A stretch of 64,000 nt of DNA, taken from the NCBI GenBank assembly GCA_007644065.1, contig VJWN01000010.1:1611105-1675104 (forward strand), written 5' to 3'. Below are positions 56,121 through 64,000 of this stretch, in pieces. The notes beneath the pieces are model-generated. The model was not told the origin of the DNA and searched no databases. It saw only the letters and a list, made by a program, of their open reading frames with translations. Each line of letters begins with the position of its first letter. The first letter of the stretch is position 1. The translations under genes were made by a program, and so were the position numbers. The DNA comes from Margaritispora aquatica. Its lineage: Eukaryota > Ascomycota > Leotiomycetes > Helotiales > Discinellaceae.

Positions 56121-58141
56121 CTAAAAGTCAAACTCCCCCCTGAATCCCTCAACATCCATGCCCACCACGACCCGTTCCGCCAAATCCCTCCTCCCCATCT
56201 GACTAAACACCCTTCTCAAGGTATCATAAAGATTCGTGCTCTGATTCTGGGAGATCATGCGCTCTAATTCGGCTTCACTCACGTTTCCGGGTCCTCCTAA
56301 ACCCTCCATGCCTGCTCCTCCACCAAGAATATCCCGCGCTTTCTCGCGCCCTTCAAGCTCAACCACCTTGTGCATGGCCAGGGCACCAAGCAAATGCGAT
56401 GCCGCTTCGTCGTAGCACCCGATGTTAATACACGATACACCGAGATTGTATCTTGCTCTTACGAAGTTTGTGCGCAGCGTAAGAGCCTTCTCGTATGCCG
56501 CAATAGCCTCTTCGGAGCGTCCGCTATTTGCAAGCGTAGCACCGAGTCTGTTCCAGAGTAAATGGACTTGATCGCGCTGATTGCTCGTGCCAGACTCTGT
56601 GGACGCCAAGGCAGCGGAGAAGCAATCAACAGCCTTGTCGTACTCCTCTGCGCCGTAAAAAAGGACGCCCAACCCGACCTGGACATCCGGATCCATGTGC
56701 TCGCCATCGGGACTCAGCTGCGCGGCGCGGATGAAGAGGTCGGTGACTTTCTCGTGCAGGAGGTGCCGGTCTGTGAAGCCTACTTCGGCTTCAGAGGAGA
56801 GGTCGCCGGGGGAGATGATGGAGGGGTATTTGATGGAGAGCCAGCGCTCGAGGGTCCTGTAGGCCGTGCTGTCGTAACCTTCGTTTGTGTAGGAGACTGC
56901 TAGACCCATGAGAGCTGTGAGGTTGTTGGGATCGATTTTTAGGGTTTGCTCGAGGGCTCGAATGGCTGGTGTTTCTTTCTCGTTCTGGGCTTGAGCGGAA
57001 CCGAGAAGTACCCATGCTTCGATGTGAGTAGGGTCTTTTTGGACTGCGGCTTCGAAGGCTAATGCTGCAAGTGAGAGATTTCCACCTTCTTGCATTATCC
57101 TCACGCCTTCTTCGAATGGGTTGCCGATTTCCTTGAAAATGTTGTCCTCTTCGAACATATAGTCTCCTAGCTGTGGATCCCGAAATGGTGACTGATGCGT
57201 GCCTAAGCCATCAAAGCCATCCCACTGGTCATACTCGCCCATATGCTCAGCCAAGTTTTCTTCGTCGACCATTTCTCTAGCCGCATTTTCAGCTTGTATT
57301 CCACGCCAAATAGACTCGAAATCACCAAATTCATTGGTTTCGGACTCAAGGACTGACCTATCCATTTGATTCAGCTCTGCCTCCGCCACGAGCGCCTCAT
57401 CCCGTTCCCGTCCCTGAATATCAATCTGCTTGAACTGCTCCTCCCAGTGCTCGTCGTCCAACTCGACCATTTTTCCCTTGCCCTTTTCTTGCTGCTGCTC
57501 AAAATTCTGGAATCCTTGGTGCTGTGGCCGGTTCATCATATTCATGCCCATTCCCATGCCTCCCATACCCATGCCCATCATGCCCATATTCATGCCCATT
57601 TGCGGTCCTTGGTATCCAGTAAAGCCATTCCCCATCTGCTGCACCAAGGGGCTTGCCGACCTGGCGCCCTGGTTCATCTGTTGAAATCTCGTAAAATCCG
57701 CCGGACTGAACGCCGTGCCCTTGGGAGCTTGAAATGCCGCCTCCATGCGTGACTGTATCTCCATCCCGGGATTGAACTCCTGGGCCCATCCATTCTGTAT
57801 GCTGGGTGATGCTGAGCTTGCTCGCATGTGCTGTGCTTGGTGGAGGTCATGTTGCATGGCGAAAGCTTCGGGCATTTGGCCATTTTGCTGCATGAAATCG
57901 TTCATCATCTACCCCTCCGTCAGTCACGATTGAGAACCGCTTTCTGCAAGCTCTAACTCACAGCATCTTGACTTCCGCTCATGTTCATCCCACCAGTACT
58001 CCGCATGCCCTGCATACCAGCTCCAGGACCCCGCCCCACCAACCGATCTCTCTGCAAGCTCTTGTCATCCTGAACATGCTTCGTAAATTGACTCAATGGG
58101 TTGCCAGCTGTCGAGCACTCCGCACCGCCTAGAAACGACAT
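56121..58141 (-). CDS. PEX5: PEX5, peroxisomal targeting signal 1 receptor
   Basis: Cycling receptor that binds C-terminal SKL-type signals in the cytosol and docks at the peroxisome membrane. Exons 58141-57962 and 57908-56121 give 655 residues. The N-terminus MSFLGGAEC carries the conserved cysteine used for recycling by mono-ubiquitination. The middle has WxxxF/Y-type PEX14-binding motifs (WAQEF, WEEQF) and a Met/Gly-rich run. The C-terminal half is seven tetratricopeptide-like repeats (AWVLLGSAQAQNEKE, ALMGLAVSYTNEGYD, LWNRLGATLANSGRSEEAIAAYEKAL, ARYNLGVSCINIGCYDEAASHLLGAL), forming the cargo pocket with its asparagines. It is intact. Confidence 0.96.
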
Positions 58142-58930
58142 GTTTGCTCCTTTTTCCCCAGATCCGCAGATGTTATATGTGCTTAGAAATGCAAGTTGCG
58201 AGTGGTTTGGTATCGGTCGCAGGAAATGGTGTCAAATGCTGGATGACGTTGCTAAGATCAAGAAACTTTTGTCTAATAGAACAGAGAAGTCCAAGTATTT
58301 CACGATGTACAAGAGAATGGGAAGAAATCGCGGACAGTTCTATGTTATGGCGGAGTTGGGGCAAATCAAATTGTGGGGAAGCGATGTTCTGCGTCGGCAG
58401 AGGTCCCAGACTCGGACATCCACTCATCAGCCGAGGTGAGAATTCCAACGAGGCTGAGAGGTTTTTTCTTGGGTTACATTTCACATGCCTACAAAGAGCA
58501 AACTTCCGAACATAAAGCCTGGTACCCATGCAAACATCACATATCATAGATGCAGTGGAACAGACGTATCATAGAATGGCTTTATTAATCTGTTGCTATT
58601 CATTGTCGTACATAGAAAACCAATCCAATGATGCCATGAGAGGAGTTTTCGGTCGTTCATCTCGATATCTTTCTGCGCCGTCGCCATCTCCCAAAGACCC
58701 CTTAATTTACAATTCTTGTGAAAAGGCCAGAAAGTTTAAGACAAGGTATAGAAAGACCATCCGAGGTCAAATGACTGAACCCTCCAAAACCCAGCACTTT
58801 TGATACATTTCGCCCCTTTCTTTTCTATCGGACACTGTCGAGTTCATACATCCCTTTCCATGAATTGCTGAGGACCATCCTCAATATCCCCAAATGAATT
58901 ACAAGCGAAGAGTATAGATATACAAGACAC
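58142..58930. promoter_or_regulatory. PEX5 upstream region / RRM gene 3' flank
   Basis: 790 nt with only overlapping chance frames on both strands. No RNA gene recognised. Confidence 0.4.
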
Positions 58931-60038
58931 TTAATCGCGGCTAGGAGCCTCACGATCACCACGTGCCTCTCTGCTGGCAGCACTGAAGTCAACTCTCAGC
59001 TTGCGGCCATAAACCTCCTTGTCAACAAGAGCCTCCTTGCCCTTGGTAGCACTCTCAACATCGACGAAATCAGCGTGGGCGAAGCCTCGTGGTTGTCCAG
59101 TACGTCTGTCAATAGCAACACGGACATCAATAACATTTCTAATGTCGCGGAAGAGCTTGTTGAGGTCGGCATCTGACATCTCGAAGGCAAGGTTACCAAT
59201 GAAGAGAGTCTTAGATGGTGGGTTCTCAGGCCTTGAGTTGGTGGACTTGCTCATGTAGTTCACGATGAGGCGACGGCCCTCGAGAATGGATTGGTGCTTA
59301 GCCTCAATGGCTGCAGCAGCCATTTCTTGTGACTCGAACTCGACGTATGCGAATCTGGGAGAAACGTGTTAGTCATGTTTCTGAAAATCAAGGACACGAG
59401 ACATTTACCCCTTGCTGAGTCCTCTGGCATCAGTGGCAATGGTGATGTCCTTGATGGCACCGAAAGATTCAAACTCGCGAGTGAGATCGGCGGCAGTGAC
59501 ATCGAAGAGAAGGTTGCCAATATAGAGCGTAGGGCTTGGGGTGACCTCACGAGGAGTGAACTCGCGTGGTGGGCCACTTCTCTCACGTCCACCACCATAT
59601 CCTCCACGGTCGCCACCACGGACGTAACCTCCACGATCACCTCCATATCCACCACGGCCTCCACCATAGCTGGGACGGTCACCGCCTCTGTTATCGTACT
59701 GCCTTGGCTCTCTTGGCTGGTACTCTCTCCTTGGTGCGCGCTCCTGGTAACCGCCTGACGATGCTGAATCCACAGCGTTGTTCACCTGGCTCTGCTCGCC
59801 ATCTGCTGCTGTGGGCCTCGACTCATCACTGTATGCACGCCTGAACGCCGAACTTGAGATTGAGCTTGCGGTCTTTGTACGAAGCACGAAAGGGGTAGAT
59901 GTGGAGATGGTTCGGGAAGAGATGAAGGAGGTAGCTGGGGAAGAGGCAGCTCTGAGAGCTTGACGGCGGATGAGATGCCTGTGTTGATGTCAGTTTTGGT
60001 ATCAATGGATGCAGTTCTACTGGCAATCGGACTTACAT
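58931..60038 (-). CDS. Mitochondrial glycine-rich RNA-binding protein, two RRMs
   Basis: Predicted mitochondrial RNA-binding protein of 331 residues. Exons 60038-60037 (just AT), 59978-59409 and 59354-58931; the start codon is split, AT in exon 1 and G in exon 2. The N-terminus HLIRRQALRAASS with SRTISTSTPFVLRTK is a classic Arg/Ser-rich, acid-free matrix presequence ending near RRAYSDES. A Gly/Arg/Tyr-rich repeat follows (GGRGGYGGDRGGYVRGG). Then come two RRMs: TLYIGNLLFDVTAADL with GFAYVEF, and TLFIGNLAFEMSDADL with RGFAHADF, both with intact RNP-2 and RNP-1. The domain order resembles nucleolin-like or plant-type glycine-rich proteins, but the presequence argues for mitochondria. RNA target unknown. 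Confidence 0.85.
59979..60036 (-). other. Intron splitting the ATG of the RRM gene
   Basis: 58 nt with donor GTAAGT after AT and acceptor CAACACAG before G-CATCTC. Removing it creates the ATG that opens the presequence. No ATG lies before the presequence in exon 2. Confidence 0.75.
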
Positions 60039-61490
60039 GATTGTGGATGATAGAAGGAACGGACGAGCAAAGTATTCTCGATGTTGTTGAGTTGGGAGTG
60101 ATGATGATGTTCACAAATAAAAAATTCGCGACTTGAAGAAACGTAGTGCTGCAAGGGCTCTGCGCTAGGCCGTTTTGGGAATTACATCAGTTTTGTTGCC
60201 AGAGCTCAACTCCTTTCTTAAAAATGCAGGGATAGACAGACTTTTGAGATTTCTAAGACTTTCTTTCTTGATTGATCGATTTTGGTGAAGTAAGGGAAGA
60301 ATAAACCTAATTCATAACATATTGAATAATTCCTTGACATACTGACCAGATAGCAAGCGAGTTCACTACCTTCGAGCATTAGCTCATCTAACACCGACCA
60401 AAAACCGACATAGTCGCCCAGTCTCTACACGTAAAACCTAAGATATATTCGAATTTCTGAATTACATTCTTATAGTTCTAGCCTCAAGGAAAAATTATCA
60501 TACAATAGCGATTGCCTTGCCACAAGTAAACACAAACTGTTGTTTTTCGATTTGACATGTTTCTACAAGTGCCCGTTGTCGCTATCAATCAAGAAAACAT
60601 CATAGAAACTCAAGTCAAATAATCATTAATCCATTTCGATTCATCGCTAAGTCTCTCATTGCATCCACATCTCTCCCGATGACTCTCCGTCCTCGCCTCA
60701 CAAATCGATTCATCATCCATTCATCCTCGAGCCATGTTGGGCTCTCAATCCAGCATCAACAACCTGTCTCCATCCCAGCTACCAAACACAGCCTGATCTA
60801 GCATCAAAGGACCAAGACCGAGTAAGAAGCGAGGAGACGTATCTTCGAGGGGGTATTTAAAGTATCAACGCCTGACCTGACCTGTTGTTCCACACAGGTA
60901 CCATCTCCGGTAATTTTCGTTTTCCAACCACTCCCCTCAAGTGTCTGTAAGTATATACTGAAGCAATTCATAATCCCAAAGACACCGGCCTCCATGCAAC
61001 CCAAGACCCTATTAAAGGAAAAGCTTAAAAGATAGCTGGTATATGGTAGGGCCCTTCTCTTTTCAAAGAGAAAGTCGCCGCCATGGGTATTGAACCGCCG
61101 AAGAGAACAACAATTCCATCCAGGAACACATAAAGTACAAAAGATAAAGATAAAGGGAAATTTAAAACACTAATAAAAGTTGTGATCTTGTATAGATCAG
61201 AGAGGCAGATTGAATGATTCATTCGATCCGATTTTCCAGACTTTTGTTTGATCAGACCAGGCGGCATATGAGCAGGATAAGCCATGAAAATGAATATGCT
61301 AAAAGCACAAAATCATTCGATCAACGCCACAACAAAACTCAGGGCATGACGCGGGTCGTTTATTGCAAGTCAACCATCAAGCCATTGCATCGCATTGACG
61401 TTGGGTGGTGATCTTTTAGTAGTAAAGACCACAGAAGCGCTGCGTTGAGACGGGTAGCCGCGTGGGACTTACACACACTCTGATGTCAGA
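60039..61490. promoter_or_regulatory. RRM gene upstream region / bHLH 3' flank
   Basis: 1.45 kb with no supported gene and no RNA gene seen. Confidence 0.4.
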
Positions 61491-63079
61491 TCAGAACCGG
61501 TCTGGGCCGTTTCGGTAACCATTTGTTCTTGGATCATGAGAGTATTGTACTCCGTTCATGGCTTCTGAGACACTACGAAGGGGAGGAAGTTGTTGTTGTT
61601 GCTGCTGTGGTTCTGGTTGTAGTGGGTAGCCATGTCCATGGTTAACGGCTGGTGCTGAGCCATGATAAGATGCTGCAGAAGCAGCACTTTGAAGACTCGC
61701 AAGCTCTGCTCGGAGCTGAGCATTCTCCTGTCTGACGGCGTTGGCGTCGCGACGAGAGAGATCAAGGTCGTGTTCGATCCTTTGCATTCGACTTTCCACA
61801 CGTTGAATTATTTTCTTTTGGTCTTCAATCTGCTTGCTCTGACGCTCGTGTTCAGAAATGGCTGGTTATGGTTAGTGTCAAAGTCTCAAATGTACATAGT
61901 AACAAGACACACCTTTAGACAATATCTCCCATTTCGATGCCTTTGCTCCTCGTTCCACGCTTTGCAAAGTCCTCAAATTGTCGAAAAGATCCTTCATCTC
62001 CAACCTTCGTTTTCGCTCGGCAAGCTTGTGAGAAACACGAAGTTCGGGAGTTCTGGAATATGGCTGTGAGCTGGTGGGGGAACCATCATCACCCTGAAGG
62101 TCACTGATCTGTCTATGTTGTAACGAATGATGATGAGTTGACACTTGAAACTCGGATGATGCTCGCTGATATTCGGCTGCAGGCACTCCATCTTCCAATC
62201 TTCGTTGACCAACTGGGAGACGAGATTCGGTAGTATATTGGCTGCTCGCAATGGACTCAGCCAAGGAGTTCCTCCGAGAATCATCATAGAACGATGGTGC
62301 ATGTCTGCTGGATGCGACATCCTCACTGGGTCTTGCTGCTGATGGCATTCGCTGAACCTCTTCTTCGGGGAAAGCCCATGCCTGACCCTTTGTGGGTTCT
62401 GGAGCTCTTGCAATAGCCCCCAAGGCCGGCCCAGTGATTAATGGTGCTGTGCGAGCACTCATGGGGCCGTCGGGTTGCCGCTGAAAGTTTGGCTGGTACC
62501 CATTTGAAAAGCGAAAGGGTCCTGAATTACGATCAGGATGCGCCGATCCAGGGTTTCGTTGTTGTGCCAAAGTACTTTGCAAAGATGTCGTCGATGGGTT
62601 GGCGCTAGCATATGGAGAATTTGCGAGTCGCATATCGCCAAAGTTGGCACCCAACCTGCTATCCACCGATCCTCGACGAGCGTCCCCATTCTTTACGCTG
62701 TGAGATCCCGAATCGTACGATTGTTGTTGAGAGAAACCGTACTGTGTGGGTGATACAATTGAAGCTACGCTCATGGCCCCCGACGCTGGAGAGTTCAGTG
62801 GTTGGGTGTGGGGTCCAGTCGAGACAGGTGAAGGTGTGAGGTCGATGGTATCTGATCGTGACAGGTAAGGATCCATGCCATTGCTAGATTGTATGGAATT
62901 ATCTGTGGAAAGTTAGTGAGAGTCCAGTCGCCGAGATCAGTCAGTGATGGCTCACGCTTACTAGAGGGATCCTTCGAAGAATAGTATGCCGAGTCGCGGT
63001 GATCCTCAGGATGGTTGAGCACACCCGCTAGACCCGTAGGAAGTTTTTGAATACTATGAGACATGTGTGTTGCTGTCAT
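61491..63079 (-). CDS. bHLH transcription factor
   Basis: Nuclear regulator of 492 residues; exons 63079-62962, 62902-61913 and 61861-61491. The first ATG at 63079 is used; a second (63064) is also in frame. Residues 1 to about 320 are Ser/Pro/Gln-rich and probably disordered (SRSDTIDLTPSPVSTGP). The bHLH starts at SHKLAERKRRLEMKDLFDNL, with the H-E-R basic pattern that contacts CACGTG-type E-boxes. Helix 2 (KASKWEILSKAISEHERQ) spans the second intron. It runs into a heptad coiled coil (IIQRVESRMQRIEHDLDL) that should fix the dimer. The C-terminus has a Gln run. The target pathway is not evident. Three CACGTG cores lie in promoters elsewhere in the window. Confidence 0.9.
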
Positions 63080-64000
63080 TGTGTTGACTTTTGCAGTTGA
63101 AAAAATGTTCAAGAGGGGAAATGTTATATTTTGAGGTGCTATAGTGCTTATGCCGAGGCCAAAGTATCAACAGGAGGAATGATCGTAGGAGACGCTACCG
63201 AGTCAATTGACGACTGAGTCGAAATGAAGTTGAAAGAGAAGTATGTCGATGTGGCGCGGTATGAGGGGTAGGTATGAACACGAATCCCCTCAAGTCTTGC
63301 CGTTGAGAATGAGGTTGGAGTTGGAGGAGGTTCAACGGGAGAGGAGAAGAGGACTTGTCTAGCAGTAGGACTAGGTAGTAGGTGTAGCAGCAGTAGCAGC
63401 TACCTAGCAAGATTTTGGGACGGACGATTTGACGATTATCGATTAGGTCGAGAAGCTAAATGGGGCAGGGCGGCTCAATGAGGGAATTCGATTGGCCAAC
63501 AATGGAGCATCCCTTTTGCTCCCCCGAAAAAAACGTGCCTTTCGGAAGAATATAGCGAATGTGGAGTGAAGCCGATCCTTCTGATGAGTGCGAATAATGT
63601 GTGGTTTGTCGTTGGTTGTTGGTTGTTGGGTAGTGAGGTAGTGAAGACAATGGAAGTGAGTGTTGCGAATGGGGGCGGATGGATTAGATGCGAGATGGAC
63701 AGCAGTGGACGACGTATCTAGGTATAGTCATGGAAGTACAGTAGCTATAGTTGAAGTTGGAATTGGAGTTGAAATTCGAGTTGGAAGTACTGATATGTAT
63801 GCGATATGATGTGACTGATGCTCAAGACGAGGAGGTGGTGAGGTAATGAGATAATGAGGTAATGAGTGAGTGAATGAGTGAGTGAGGAGGACGTTGATAG
63901 ATGCTTTGGATCAATGATAGATCCTTTCCACTTTCAGACTTTGCTTGCACGCTTTCATAAGGTACCACGTTCTTTCCAGGACCAAATCTGAGGTCAAGTC
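63080..64000. promoter_or_regulatory. bHLH gene upstream region, repeat-rich
   Basis: 920 nt to the window end. Degenerate GTTGGAATTGGA-type repeats at about 63750-63790 and GAGGTAATGAGTGAG repeats at about 63836-63890. No gene seen. Confidence 0.45.

Overview
The window is nuclear DNA of a filamentous ascomycete (Pezizomycotina). The genes are intron-rich with short GT-AG introns of about 50-60 nt. Two Zn2Cys6 regulators, a Pth11-type rhodopsin-fold receptor, a fungal H+-ATPase, secreted plant-cell-wall hydrolases (GH45-CBM1, GH28) and a TA-rich block resembling repeat-induced point mutation (RIP) all point the same way. A plant-associated Leotiomycete or relative would fit, but species cannot be fixed from the sequence. 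I found 19 intact gene models, two genes carrying one apparent disabling lesion each, and two orphan coding-like fragments. Exon junctions were worked out by hand. In every multi-exon model except the SDR (one base short) the exon lengths sum to a whole number of codons. The first Zn2Cys6 gene also sums correctly but contains an in-frame TGA.

Left arm (1-8.4 kb), eroding accessory DNA: a TA-rich block (1-600), an orphan coding fragment, a Zn2Cys6 regulator with an internal TGA, a short-chain dehydrogenase missing one base after its ATG, another orphan C-terminal fragment, and an intact Zn2Cys6 regulator. This looks like a small metabolic gene group being lost.

Core metabolism (9.3-24.8 kb): a YHM2-type mitochondrial citrate/oxoglutarate carrier and mitochondrial citrate synthase lie in tandem on the minus strand, followed by a Seb1/Nrd1 transcription-termination factor and, after a 4.4 kb gene-free stretch, the plasma-membrane H+-ATPase.

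Middle (26.5-46.4 kb): a small one-helix protein, a fungal multi-pass membrane protein with a signal peptide, a cytochrome P450, a GH45 endoglucanase with a C-terminal cellulose-binding module, an EF-hand MscS-type channel, a MAPEG-like protein with an unusually long first intron, and an intronless ELMO/CED-12 protein.

Right arm (49-64 kb): a Pth11-like receptor with two micro-exons, a secreted beta-propeller protein, a GH28 exopolygalacturonase with a His-rich N-terminus, PEX5, a mitochondrial glycine-rich RRM protein whose start codon is split by an intron, and a bHLH regulator.

Intergenic DNA is rich in short tandem repeats, notably ACCT/CTAC arrays. I saw no tRNA, rRNA, CRISPR array or intact transposon.
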